Shown here piece by piece: positions 12,328 to 23,364 of a stretch of DNA of 64,000 nucleotides (position 1 is the first letter of the stretch; each line of letters begins with the position of its first letter). The notes beneath the pieces are model-generated. The model searched no databases. It was not told the DNA's origin and saw only the letters and a list, made by a program, of their open reading frames with translations. The position numbers were made by a program, and so were the translations under genes. The DNA is taken from contig JAHLKC010000020.1 of assembly GCA_025449115.1 (NCBI GenBank), forward strand, positions 124,001 to 188,000, given 5' to 3'. The DNA is from Chytridium lagenaria (Eukaryota > Chytridiomycota > Chytridiomycetes > Chytridiales > Chytridiaceae).

Positions 12328-12759
12328 GGTGGGCGATGGATGGACTGCACAGATGAGTGATCTGCCAATGCGTGATTGTCAGATTCTTTGTTGAAGGGAA
12401 GTTGACAATTTCGTAAACGAATGTTCACGAAGTTAGTCAGCGGAGACGAACAAACATGTAGTTGCTATGTAAGGTATGCTCGATTATACGTCGATCTGAC
12501 GTTTAAGATGAATTATATTAAGGAATGTATCAGCGTTTGTATACTTGGATAAGTCAAAAGGGTTTCCGCTAACTCTTTGCCTTTATCATATACACCAAAT
12601 GCGAAGCATAAATATTATATGTGGAGCATTGGATGATCAGTTCAGAGCTGGTTACCTGGAGCAGGCTTCAGCAATGCGAGAATTTTGTCGACTGCGCCTT
12701 CACTTCAAATGGAACGGCTGGGCATCGCAAAGGGGCGTTTTAAGAGAGGACTTAGCCCA

Positions 12760-13740
12760 CCTTTCGTTGACGACATCTTCCTTCGTCTTCCCTCCGTCAT
12801 CCGAATACGCACCATAATCCTTGCAGAGGAGTTTAAGCTCGCAATCAAGATGGAATCTATCATCCTCGGCCTCCCCCAATTCGACGATGTCGATCATCTG
12901 TCTGCCTTTGATCGATGCATGTCCACCCACTTTCCAGCCAGCATTCATTCATCTTACGAAACTGCCAGCATCTCAAGAATTCGGGACCAAATCATTCAGA
13001 AGTACAATGCCGGATATATTCAAGGGTTGGGCTACTCAATTTATGCGACATCAGCATGCCGTCGTCTCTAGTTGCCTTCACCAGCTCGCATATGTTGACA
13101 AGTTGTTTACTAAAACTAAGTCACTTGTCCATTTCCTCGTCTGTGTTATCCCCGACACGATAATCACTAAACTATGTCGAGCCGCTCACACGGCCGCCCT
13201 CACTATCTGATTCTCTTGCTTGACCATAAGCTTGAAATGTTAGTTCAAGTTGCCACCTGCTCGGCAAGTAATGTCCGTTGAGATGTCCATCAATTTCTGC
13301 ATGAGTGTGAATACGGTTGACTCAAACTGATTAATACGGTAGTCGACGAAGGGAGGTTGGAAGTTTTGAAATGGCTGCACAATTGATGCGATGGGTCAGG
13401 CTTGTGGAAGGGGTTATTTGAAGAGGTTCGAAATCTTAATGAAAACCGTGAGGAGGACAAAGCTGCCGGTGGACACAACCGTGGCGGGTGGGCACGCAAG
13501 CATCTTCACGATCATCGATAGCAGGCTATTCGAATGTATGCCATGAACAGAGCGGCGTCCAGAGGATCCATTGACGTCGTCAAGTTTCTAATAGCTAGCG
13601 GAACCATCTTCACGGTCTTGGAACCCCCGAGATTCGTCCCATGCCGCTCGATAAGGCTGCTGGTAAATTCCGTATCGCTATAGTTAAGTTCCTCCCACAA
13701 AGCGATTAGACGGGGCGACAAAGTACTCGCAGCTCTCGAC
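12760..13740 (+). pseudogene. Decayed ankyrin gene, paralogue of 16377-17981
   Basis: The 5' part encodes DDIFLRLPSVIRIRTIILAE, then FKLAIKMESIILGL and HFPASIH, clearly matching the N-terminal module of the intact minus-strand gene at 16377-17981. The frame then changes near 12950, where HLTKLPAS continues the same alignment. Further down only islands remain, such as MNRAASRGSIDVVKFL near 13540-13590, which is a typical ankyrin unit of this family. Many stops, several frame changes and missing repeats separate the islands. This is decay beyond simple base-calling errors, so I call a pseudogene. It lies 2.6 kb from its intact relative in opposite orientation. Confidence 0.8.
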
Positions 13741-13999
13741 TTGCAATAACTTTAATTTTATCTGAGTCTTTCCCTCAACACTTTCATCACCCGGTTAATC
13801 ACGTACTTTGATTACCTACATAAAGGACACCCACACACGTTTGGCGTCCTTAACATCGACGCGTTCTTTTAATTATCGTGACGCCAGATGCCAGACATTT
13901 CCTATTGAAAATAAAAAATAGCAGAAAAATTGAAAGTGCTGGGGCCACCGTCATCTTGCGTTCACCCAAATTCCGTCAGCCATCTTTTACCCACAAGCC

Positions 14000-15982
14000 A
14001 TGGAGCTCTCAGGAGACGAATCTCCGTCACCAAGCTATCTCTCACGCAAGCTCATCCTCCTCAAAGTTAAAAGGGAATGCCCCTATAATCGCTTGGGCTC
14101 TTCCCTCTGAAGCCTCACAGATGCCAAGCACTTCCACCTCCCAGCTTCCCTTAACGATGAATCTTATAACCGACAACCCCTCTACCACATCCATTCCCCT
14201 ACCTTCCTCATCTATCCCAATGCCAACCCGTTCTTTCCTCCCATTCACCCTCGACTCCCGCTACCGTCGTCTCACCCATTCCTCCCACCCTCCTGTCGAC
14301 GACGGACCGCTCCGATGCCGCTACCATTGGCACCTCAGTAGCCGGCACTGAATTCTGGGAAGACGAACCGGAAGACGAGAATGAAGTTGTAGGCTTCGAA
14401 GCAGTGAAGCGATGGACGCTTAGAGTGAATTCAAGCTAAACCGGAAGATCCTAGAAAGCTCGTCGTCTCTGTTGACAAAGACCGCCGATCCCCGTCCCCA
14501 CCTCTTGCAATCGATCCGGCCGTTTTGGCAGATTTGGTTGAAACCTTGGAGCATCCTGGGGATAAGGAATCTGTGAGGGATTTCGTGGATACTTACAGGG
14601 GGACGAATGTGGTGGATGCGGTTTATGAGAGGATTAGGGTTGTAAAAGAGTTAAGGGAGCGAGAATTTGAAGGGGAGGAGAATTCACGAAGAGAGCGGGA
14701 GATTGGAGAGGAGTGGGAGTGGGAGGACATGGATAGGGTGGTGCTGGTGTGAGGTTCGGGAAGACGCTGTAGGAAGGTTGGCTAGTCCGGAGCATGGTTA
14801 TGCTGTCATTCCGACTGCGGCAGAACCTGTGGGAACGAGTGATGGTTTAGCCTTCTCGGATACGGCGGATGTGCCAGAAGGGGATGACGAGGAATCTGTG
14901 GCGAGCGACTGGATTGTTCTGGAGGAGGAGCCCTTGGGTAAGTCTCGGCTCGTATTACATTCTTGTACTTGTTATAATGATCATTCCACTTGATTTATAC
15001 ATAATAGAATCTACTGCTGTGCATACTATCAAGACCCTCCCCAAGCGTGCTCTCGTCTCTATTCTGATCTACTCTGGCAATCCTAACCTTTTGAAAACAT
15101 GTCGCCGGCTTTCCCGGCTTCCTCTGCCAGAGCTTGGCCACCAGCTCGCCCAACTCGTCGTCTCCTTTACAAAGCCCCCTCGTCCACCTCCTTCAAAAGC
15201 ATCTACCTCAGACGCCCCAACCCTTGTCCCAGAGCCCTCCTCATCTTCTTCCGTCTCATCTTCTGAATCTATGCAATCGTTTCCAACTGCCGTTCCTTAT
15301 CTCCCCACGGATCCCGCCATTTTACTCCCGCGATGCGCACGTTCCGCTTGCCTTAACCGAAGTCCGCTCACTCTCCCTTACCTCGCTCGCCTTCTTGGGC
15401 CTTCTTTCACACCTACCGCTGACACCCTCGGCGCTGTTCTCGAAATTGCTGCCCGTGGTCGGCGTTGGAACACCGTCCGTGGAGCCTTGTCACTTGCACG
15501 GATTATCCAACAACGCTATTTCCATCCCCTCCATATTCACAATGACACACTTACAAGAGACACATCGCCCCGTGTTGCGCTGTTGAGCGCTGACCTTGAT
15601 ATTCAACATCGGAGGCGCCATTTTGTACCGAATGGAGAGGATTCGTTTGGAAGTACGAGGATGCTACATATTTCTATGGTGGCGAATGTTGTAGCGAATT
15701 ATGGCGGGCAGTTAGATGTAGGGTTTTTTTAGGGACGTTGTGGAGGATGAAGGGATTGATTTTCCTGTGGATGTGGTGGGTTCCTTTTTCAACTTACTTT
15801 TCATTTTGGTTCTTTTGCTTTTAAACATCTTTCATTTGCTTAACTTTGGCATTAGATTGATCATTGCGAAAAAACATTATGCATTATCGAACGATATTGT
15901 TGAGTATCTTCGGGATAGGTTTACAACAGCTGAAGATCCTATCAGTGATATCAGCGCAAGGTTTGCAAGGATGGGGTCATGA
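14000..15982 (+). CDS. F-box-like protein with acidic N-terminus, frame-broken
   Basis: A coding signal runs from the ATG at 14000 (MELSGDESPSPSYLSRK) to the stop at 15982, with several frame changes before 14760. The N-terminal half is Ser/Pro-rich. An acidic segment follows (EFWEDEPEDENEVVGFE), then helices (DLVETLEHPGDKESVRDFVD) and a conserved-looking linker ending SDWIVLEEEPL. A GT..AG intron follows from about 14938 to 15006. The next exon has an F-box-like segment (LPKRALVSILIYSGNPNLLK) followed by CRRLSRLPLPELGHQLAQ and helical repeats (AVLEIAARGRRWNTVRGALS). The last part (ALSNDIVEYLRDRFTTAEDP) follows another likely intron near 15778-15860. The probable role is substrate recruitment to an SCF ligase; this rests only on the F-box-like helix. 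It differs from the ankyrin genes nearby. Confidence 0.5.
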
Positions 15983-16376
15983 TTCGCCACTATTGCCTTC
16001 GTGTATTCATCAAGTCCCTTGCAAGCGTATACGCATAATATTTTTTCTGAAACTGGGTTTCCTATTGTAAATTGGATGTCATCACTTTTTAATTTTTGCA
16101 AGCTCTTTCTTTCCCATGCGTTTGGAAGCCTTTGGTTGCGTCTTTATCCATATCTTTACTTCGTCGCCCTACGGTTTCTCTCTTTGTATATATATGATCT
16201 TCATAAATTGCCACCATTTCTCTTTACGGTATCCAAACTAAAAGGTTGTGAAGGATAGTTATTTCTAGTGAAAAGCCGGAGAAGTAAGGCTTTAATGTCC
16301 CTAATACTCCCTTTATTTATAAATTGATTTCATTAGAAAAAATGCGCCATTTAAATTCAAAACCCCATATCTAATC
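15983..16376. other. 3' intergenic stretch
   Basis: Short AT-rich stretch between two convergent genes. I see open frames rich in hydrophobic residues but no domain. It most likely contains both 3' untranslated regions. Confidence 0.4.
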
Positions 16377-17981
16377 TCAGAACCCAGGCCGTAATTTGGA
16401 CATATGTTGTTCAAATAGCGCTAAAGCCTCTGTCCGCAACGGTTCCTTACACGCCCGCACCTGTTCCAAGCACTCTTGTGTAAACCCTTCATTCCTATTC
16501 TCCAACAAAAACTGAACTACCCCGAAAGCATTTACAAACTTTTCTCGCCGACCTTCAATAAAATTCCCAGCTGGGAGATTTCCTATCGATATGTTCATTC
16601 CCTGCTCTCTATTGATTCTGTCCATCTTGATGGTGTCGTTTAAACTATTGTTCATTGAAGATGCCATTTGAATGGCCATGTACAACGCTTGAGTTGTCGC
16701 GCCGTCCGCACGGTTGGTATGGAGAAACTTGACTACATGGAGATGACCGTTTCGTGCAGCCATATCGAGCGCTGCCGGACCGACGTTCAAAATGATATCA
16801 AGACCGTGAAGGTATTTCACGATATCGAGGTGCCCTCCCAAACAAGCTGACGTGAAAGCGCTGTTCATGGTTTCCAATGGAAAGGAATCTTGATGGTTCT
16901 CGTACAAGTATTTAACCACATCTAGCTTCCCGCCATCAACGGCTTCCAATATTGCAACAGCAGTGCAGCCTTCATGACGGTTTTTGAACAGAAACTGAAC
17001 GACCTCCAACGACTCCCTAGAGGCATGGTCGATTGCATCCGGCGTACAGCCTTCCTCACGAAACTCATGGAGAAACTTCACCACATCAATGTGTCCACCT
17101 GCCGCCGCTCTATTCATGGCGCGTTTTGAACAGCCCTCGTTACGTTCATTGTGAAGAAACTTGACGACATCCAGATGTCCATTTGCCGCAGCTCTGTCCA
17201 TAGCGGTTTTCGTGCAACCCTCTTTACGGTTATCATGAAGATACCGAAGCACCTCTAAATGACCCCTTGCACACGCCTGATCCATCGCTTCAGTCGTGCA
17301 GCCTCCTTTACAGTTCTCATGAAGGAATTTTACAACCTCCAACTTCCCTTCTCCAGCAGCAGTATCTATAGCATTAGCGTCAAATTTAGTCACTCCACGC
17401 CCATGAAGCAACTGGAAAATCTCTAAACGGCCGTTTTTGGCAGCGTAGTATGTCGCTTGCTCCGTCCACTTTTCTGGATGAAGATCGAGTAAGAGGTTTA
17501 CCACTTCCAGTGGCGCGAGGTCAGCTGCGTTGACCAGGTGGCGCTCGCTGACTTCAGTTTCAGGTCGGACGTTGAGGAGGAGACGGATAAAGTTGGGTTT
17601 TCCCTGAACTATGGCGACCCCCAGGTCATGTTGAATCCAGATCCCGTCGTCCGGCCTAAACTTGTGAAGCCATGAGACAACGGCAAAACTCAAGTTACAG
17701 AGGATGATATCTTTTCGTTTTTTGTATGGCATGCTGTCTAGAAATGAAGGGGCATAGGGTTTTGGGGATGTGGGGAACTTGGTGAGATGCATGGAGGCTG
17801 GGAATTGGATTGATGTGCATCGATTGAAAGCGGTGAAATGGTCGACGTCGTCGGAAAGGTGCAGGCCAAGTATGAGGGATTCCATCTTAATGGAGAGTTC
17901 AAAGTCATCTGCAAGGATTAACGTTCGTACTTGGGCAATGGCAGGTAGACGAAGGAACAGGTGGTCGGTGAGTGACGACAT
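16377..17981 (-). CDS. Intact ankyrin-repeat protein with conserved N-terminal module
   Basis: An uninterrupted 534-residue protein. Start is the ATG at 17981 (MSSLTDHLFLRLPAIAQVRT). Residues 1-60 contain an F-box-like helix pair with LILADDFELSIKMESLIL, shared with two other loci in the window. From about residue 130 to the end there are at least ten ankyrin units of 30-33 residues, several with the signature NR-x-EGCT-x-xAMD-xAAxxGHLDVVKFL. Examples are DRAAANGHLDVVKFLHNERN and DMAARNGHLHVVKFLHTNRA. The repeats are of the type expanded in chytrids, oomycetes and amoebae. Ankyrin repeats bind partner proteins; the N-terminal helix suggests an adaptor such as a ligase receptor, which is inference. 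No intron is needed. It is the reference copy for the broken paralogues at 12760-13740 and 38122-39059. Confidence 0.85.
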   Translation of the reverse strand: MSSLTDHLFLRLPAIAQVRTLILADDFELSIKMESLILGLHLSDDVDHFTAFNRCTSIQFPASMHLTKFPTSPKPYAPSFLDSMPYKKRKDIILCNLSFAVVSWLHKFRPDDGIWIQHDLGVAIVQGKPNFIRLLLNVRPETEVSERHLVNAADLAPLEVVNLLLDLHPEKWTEQATYYAAKNGRLEIFQLLHGRGVTKFDANAIDTAAGEGKLEVVKFLHENCKGGCTTEAMDQACARGHLEVLRYLHDNRKEGCTKTAMDRAAANGHLDVVKFLHNERNEGCSKRAMNRAAAGGHIDVVKFLHEFREEGCTPDAIDHASRESLEVVQFLFKNRHEGCTAVAILEAVDGGKLDVVKYLYENHQDSFPLETMNSAFTSACLGGHLDIVKYLHGLDIILNVGPAALDMAARNGHLHVVKFLHTNRADGATTQALYMAIQMASSMNNSLNDTIKMDRINREQGMNISIGNLPAGNFIEGRREKFVNAFGVVQFLLENRNEGFTQECLEQVRACKEPLRTEALALFEQHMSKLRPGF

Positions 17982-17999
17982 TTCTTTCAAGTTTTTATT

Positions 18000-18480
18000 T
18001 GTACTCAAGACGTCTAAACCTTGTCACCCTGTTGACAACTGCCAAAAACATCAGTGCGTACCTCACCGCTAGAGATCTCATCAGTGTCTGAAACGTGCTC
18101 CAGACTCTGTCGAACACATGGGTACTCCATAGCTTGGCATGGCACTGGCATGTGCTATGTCTCATGGGGCAAGTGTATTGGACTCGCTGGACTGTGAAGA
18201 CTGGCAAGTCCTCGACGTCAGCTATCTGGCCGTCTACCTTTCAAAAGATCACTTGTTGTTCACCTTCCGGTATTTCTCGCCGATCGACTTGAAAGTTCCC
18301 TCATAGTCTTTGATAAAGGATGAAGCACCGTGACCTCCTCGTTGCTACACTCAACAGTTTTTCCGAAGTGAGGGTTGAGGGCATATGAGGTGAGCTTAAG
18401 GGATGCAGGAAAATGGGTTGCATCGCATTGTTCATACAACTCGATGTATTTCAAGCTGTAAGATTTGGCTGTAAGAGAAG
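18000..18480 (-). pseudogene. Decayed N-terminal fragment of the ankyrin family
   Basis: On the minus strand the segment around 18330-18430 reads CDATHFPASLKLTSYALNP, recalling the (H/Q)FPAS-x-xLTK block of the neighbouring ankyrin gene. No ankyrin repeat or long open frame follows; stops and frame changes dominate down to 18000. It lies directly upstream of the intact gene, consistent with a tandem copy that lost its function. The similarity is short, so confidence is low. Confidence 0.35.
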
Positions 18481-18708
18481 GACTTTGAGTTACAGAATTG
18501 GTATCGCACGGGACATGCTGGGAAAAACAGCGTCTGCAACAATATCTATTTGATATTGGAGGTATTGTAAGGACAATCTCGATAGAGAAAAGAAAACAAA
18601 AGGAATAAAAGGAAAACAAAAGCGGGCATAAGAAAGGAGGCCATTAAAGTAGCTTCATTGGCTTCAGATTCATCCCAACATCCCGCAATTTCAGCAATGT
18701 CTTCAGTA

Positions 18709-19858
18709 TTACTTGATGGGAAGTTCACCACTGTCAATAACAATAACGTCGTGCTAGAAGCGGATTAGAACTGTAAAAAAATAGCTCAAAAAATACTCAC
18801 TATTGGCTTCGAGTAGTCCACTTCGACGTTTTGAATTTCCGACAGAATGATATCAAGGCCACTTAAAACAGATCCAAATACGACGTGACTAAAAACCATA
18901 AAAAATATAAAAAGTGAGCGAACATAGTAAAATTACTGGATAAGTTTATTAAAACCAACCGTCCATCAAGCCATTCTGTCTTGACAGTTGTGATAAAAAA
19001 TTGGCTGCCATTGGTGTCTTTTCCAGAGTTTGCCCATACTGAGAAATCCAGGTCCTGAATGCTTCAGAACAAAGTTTCGTCGGCGAAGCTGTTTCCGTAG
19101 ATCGACTTGCCGCCAGTGCCATCAAAGTTGGTAAAGTCACCGCCTTGAATCATGAAATCCTGAAGCGTGTTAGATCAGAGCATCAGATTCAGCAACAATA
19201 AATCAATAACATACCTTAATTATGCTAGGAGTAAAGATGGTCGACAGAGGATTTGGGAGACAGTACGTGTAAACAATTAGATACTAACTTCCTCATATAA
19301 ATTCTTTCAAAGTAATGGCCAAAAAAAAAAAGAATGTAGATCAATGCGACTAAACATATTTTTCTTACCGATGGAACTTTGAACCCTTAAAACCAAAACC
19401 TTTTTCTCCAGTGGCAAGAGCGCGGAAGTTTTCCTAAAAAACGAATAAAAGACATTAGATGAAATAATTTTAAGGGATAGTCATGCTTTTTCAAGCCAAA
19501 GCGACCGCAATTCCTCACCGCAGTAATGGGACACACCATTCCCATACAATCCAATGACAACCCTCTCTTTCTTCCTCACAGTCTGTCCTCTCGGCATATA
19601 CTCAATATCCAAAAACACCTTATGCGTAATCGACGCCTTTCCTCCATTCGCTTTTTCAGGCAGGCGGTGCGGCATCCACCTTTGGTGCATCCGCAGCTTT
19701 CACAGCAGCAACATCGTCCTTGTGCTTAAGAAGTGTGCCGTTCTCGTCCACGATTGCATCGCCTGAGAGGGTGATGAGAAGGATGAATGGAAGACGATCA
19801 GGCCGATGAGGGCCACCAGGAAGAGGCCGAGGACGAGACGGCGTGTTGAAGGCGGCAT
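18709..19858 (-). CDS. Membrane-anchored or secretory cyclophilin (peptidyl-prolyl isomerase)
   Basis: Cyclophilin-type PPIase that speeds cis-trans isomerisation at proline, probably in the secretory pathway. The N-terminus ([20 protein letters not shown]) is a signal peptide or anchor. Exons are 19519-19858, 19369-19433, 19215-19224 (a 10-base microexon), 18960-19159, 18801-18888 and 18709-18753. Core motifs are [63 protein letters not shown] and WLDGRHVVFG. The C-terminus SGELPIK resembles cyclophilin B. Catalytic Arg (in FHR), Phe and Gln of the QFF motif and the Trp/His region are present. Frame breaks occur at 19075-19077 (one A missing on the coding strand), 19033-19035 (one extra G), near 19530, near 19668 and near 19770. 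I consider these indels in the sequence, since the encoded residues on both sides are perfectly conserved. Confidence 0.9.
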
Positions 19859-20639
19859 GACAGCGGTTATGGAGAGCTGGGCCAAAAGTGTGAAAATTTG
19901 CAAGGTTTATTTTTTCTCATCGCAGCACCAGCAGAGACGACACAGGATAACACGGTGTAGGTAAGGTGGTGGAAGGACGTTGTGATGTTACTATGCGATT
20001 ACCTGGGCCTCTAATTTTCCGCTTACGTCGAATCAAAACATAAAAACATTGAAGGAAAAATAGAAAAGGTGAGTGAGCTCCACCCTGTTCTCTTCGCTGC
20101 AATTCCCATCGTCTGACTTCTACTTTGGCTTGATTCATTCTCAAATCGTTGGGCATGTCACAACATTAGAACCACCCGTTATGGACTGCTGTTGCTCATC
20201 CTTTGCTGATGGTCTTACAGAATCTTCCTTGTTAAAGATTAATTATTGAAAGTTGTGAAGGTTTGAAAAAACTACGTCAATGCGATACATCGCATGGCCA
20301 TTCTCATCAGCAAGATGGTCAACGATTCTGAGGCGGCACTGTCGAGCGTGTGCGTGCGCAATACTGCTTCAAGATAGCAATTTACTTCAACGGCCGACAT
20401 CATATCCTTGTCCAGTTTGGGAATGGAGACGGCTTTCCGCTGCACCCTCGTCTAGACCGCATCTGGATCGGGACGGAATAACGCACGAACAAGCAAATAA
20501 GGAGAATAATTTCGTTTCTAGAATTGGGGAATCTGAAGCCCTGGATAACACTTAACTACTATATCGTATAAGTCGCCAATGCCATCAACAGACTTGTTTA
20601 AGCAACGAATTCCATCCAAAACTTCAGTCCAAAGACGAT
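19859..20639. other. Divergent upstream region
   Basis: Lies between the start of the minus-strand cyclophilin and the plus-strand repeat gene. Open frames here show no domain. It presumably holds both promoters. Confidence 0.4.
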
Positions 20640-22061
20640 ATGATTACCACCATCACGTCTCAAGCACCCCATTTCATCGCCGCCCGTCCCAACTCCTATA
20701 TCTCTCTTCCGTAGAATGCTTCAAGACACCTCCTCAACCCGCAAAGACAACTTTCGCCACCTCTAACCCTACCTCCGCCTTCCCTACAAAGCGCCCGTCA
20801 AAAAAATCCCTCATACTCCTTTTGGGCAGCATTCGAATACATCTGGACCGATGCCACACTTCGTCCTCACCTCACCCAATCTGACTTTGAACATCTTCTC
20901 CTCCTCGTCCTCCGCACAGAGCATCCAGACCGCTCTACCACCCTTCGTACGCTTCGCAACCGAATCCGTGAATCCCCCATCCGTCGCCTCCCCATTCACA
21001 CTTTGAATCGAATTGCGCATGGCGCACGGCGCGCGTATTCCATGATCGCCAAGAAGCCGTTGAATACCTCATCGAAATAGCCAAAGATGCGGGGGACAAT
21101 ATAAATCACTATCCTGACGCCCATACCATCTCGATTCTCATTTCCGCGCTCGCAAATAAGGGGGACGCGTATGCTGCAATTCGGATATTCTGGGACTTGC
21201 TGACGGCACCTTCAATGAATCTAAGCAAGCGTGACGCATATACACAACTCCTCGTCCCCCCGTACCAAAGCACATTATCACTGGGTTTTGCCACGCTGCT
21301 GCCCTCCGTGCGTGTGCAAAAGTCGCTGATAAAGCTATGGCGGAACGTATTCTCGCGAGATGGGAGGGTGGATCAGAGTGGGAGGTCATGACGGCGGCGA
21401 TGGAAGTTTTTGCGGTGTGTGGGATGTTGAAGGGGTCTTAAAAATGTTTAAGGGGCTGGAAAGGATATATTAAAGGAGTGGTCGGGGATATCAGATGTCA
21501 TTGCTGGAGGTGAGGGTTTTTGAGAGAGAATGGTGGATGCCGTTACGACTTTAGGGTGTGCACATAATATTGTGCTGGAGGCGCTTTGTCGGAGTCGGAG
21601 GTTTGAAGAAGCACGTGAGAAATACGCGTACATCACTCAACATCAACGATTGGGACGTGTCCGTACCTACGTTCTTCAAATTCTCCTCGACCTCTCAATT
21701 AAAACCTCGACACACTGACCTTGACCTTGGCATCCAGATATCCCATGATCTATCATCTCGCTTAACGAACGAAGATGACCGATCACTTCGTCGACGTAGT
21801 ATTTCGCTCATCGGTGCTTTGATGGGTGTGTTGAGAGGGAAGGGGAGGGTGAAGGATGTTTTGCAGGTATTTAAAGGGTTAGGATATATTGGGAAGGGTG
21901 AGGATGCGATAAGGGTTGTTGCTATTGCTGTGCATGCGGCGTTGGATCTAGGGAAGTTGGAAGCCGCAAAGAGTTTTGTAAAGGATATGGACGGGCTGAA
22001 GAGTATGGCGATGGTGGTTGCGCGTGAGAGATTGCGGGAGGCTATTGAGAAGGCTGCGTGA
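20640..22061 (+). CDS. PPR/TPR-like helical-repeat protein, frame-broken
   Basis: Coding-like sequence starts at ATG 20640 (MITTITSQAPHFIAARPNSY), which could be a mitochondrial presequence, and continues to the stop at 22061 in changing frames. Helical repeats are visible: FWAAFEYIWTDATLRPHLTQ, DAHTISILISALANKGDAYA, EALCRSRRFEEAREKYAYIT and GEDAIRVVAIAVHAALDLGK. Spacing of about 35 residues and the pattern of paired helices resemble pentatricopeptide or TPR proteins, which in fungi often act on mitochondrial RNA; the family assignment is tentative. There is an in-frame TAG near 20714 and at least four frame changes (near 21045, 21255, 21440 and 21640). Part of this gene is duplicated in decayed form at 31084-31320. 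Pseudogene and indel-ridden real gene are both possible. Confidence 0.5.
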
Positions 22062-22197
22062 TGCATTAGCATTATCCACATTTCTTGTATAAATACCATG
22101 TAACTACATAATCATATTTACAAATAATTTAAGCTAAGACGTCTCGGCACCTCACATGTTTTTTTTTTAAAAATTGTTTTAATTTTTCAGTCGCAAC

Positions 22198-23090
22198 ATG
22201 AACATTCCAGCTCCTGTCTATGCTGGTAATGGCGGCGTACCCCTTGTTGTCCCCCACCCATCGTCGGGGTCCCTACAGCTGAGCAAGCTGTTGAATCCCT
22301 TAAATACTTAAGAACAGTAGAGTTGGGAAGAGGTGAGTCAAAGCCAGACTACATGGCAAAGCTTATCGTCATAGATTCCGCAGTTGAGGACGTAGCATCT
22401 GCCATCGACTACCACACCAATATAATCAATGGTAAGAATACCTTTGTTTTCCTCTCTCATATCCATCAGCCCGGTTTGCTGCCAATAATGGTGTACAAAT
22501 TCCAGGAGACCTCCCGCCAGCCTTCCAACAACTTTTTTGGTTTTCAACAAGCACTGGCAAACGGCTTTACGCAAATGAATGGCCGCTTTACGCAAATGAA
22601 TGGCCGCTTAAACTTGTTAGAAGATCAGATGGGGGCTCGATTCAATCAGTTAGAAGAAGATCAGTGGCTTGACCATCTCGAGGAGCTTATACAGGAACAA
22701 GTGGTGCAGCCACTTATGCAGACAAGGATTCTGGCAACAAAAGTGTTTCGGTTTCTATGTTGTAAACTAACTGGAATCAGACACATAATTTCCGATGCGG
22801 CAATGGCCTTGGAGCAGGACGCCAGTACGTTGAAGTTCCTAGAGAAGATGGCCATACGCCTGGGGAGGAAGGTATGGAGTTTTATTAAGAACATTCACTT
22901 ATTTTTATCAGGTCTCCCAGTTATATTAAATGTGGGAAACTTTATGGCTTTAACTGGACCCCAGTTAACTGCTTACCTGCAATTTTACGGGGTTCCAGGG
23001 CCAAATGCCACTCTTTTAGAGCGTCGAGTAAGGTTGGCCAGATGTTTAAATCTGTCGGAAACCTTTTTAATTCCCGAGCCAGAGGAGTGA
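22198..23090 (+). CDS. Coiled-coil protein with C-terminal SAP-like motif
   Basis: Starts at ATG 22198 (MNIPAPVYAGNGGVPLVV). The run of five C at 22251-22255 breaks the frame; with one more C the protein reads on into GVPTAEQAVESLKYLRTVEL and stays in a sensible frame. A likely intron begins at GGTAAGAATACC near 22432 and ends near 22505, after which a T run near 22535 shifts the frame again. The middle has short coiled-coil repeats (FTQMNGR twice in tandem, then RLNLLEDQMGARFNQLEEDQ). The C-terminus (LTGPQLTAYLQFYGVPGPNA then LLERRVRLARCL) resembles a SAP helix-extended-helix motif used in DNA or RNA binding. No named family is recognised. The first 30 bases have a decayed match at 31058-31090. 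Confidence 0.45.
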
Positions 23091-23364
23091 CCATTGGCAT
23101 GTTGAGGGTTGCTGTTTGTGATTACTGGTCATTACTTCAGTTTTTTTTTCCTTCCCCGTAAATTTGTTTATATCCACATCTACCCCTTATTATACATTAT
23201 CTGTGTTTGTTTCTCCCTTTTTTCAAATAACCACCATCAACTTTGCAAACGTTGATTTCTATTTTTTTTACATATCTATACCGGGGAGGTTCCTCCCCCT
23301 TAGTCTCGGATCCAGACCCTCTACTGAGGAACTTGGATTTTTCAATAAACCGATGATTAGCGGC
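23091..23364. other. T-rich spacer before the GC-rich transposon part
   Basis: Pyrimidine-rich sequence with no coding signal. Base composition changes abruptly near 23365, from AT-rich to GC-rich, which marks the edge of the retroelement. Confidence 0.4.
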
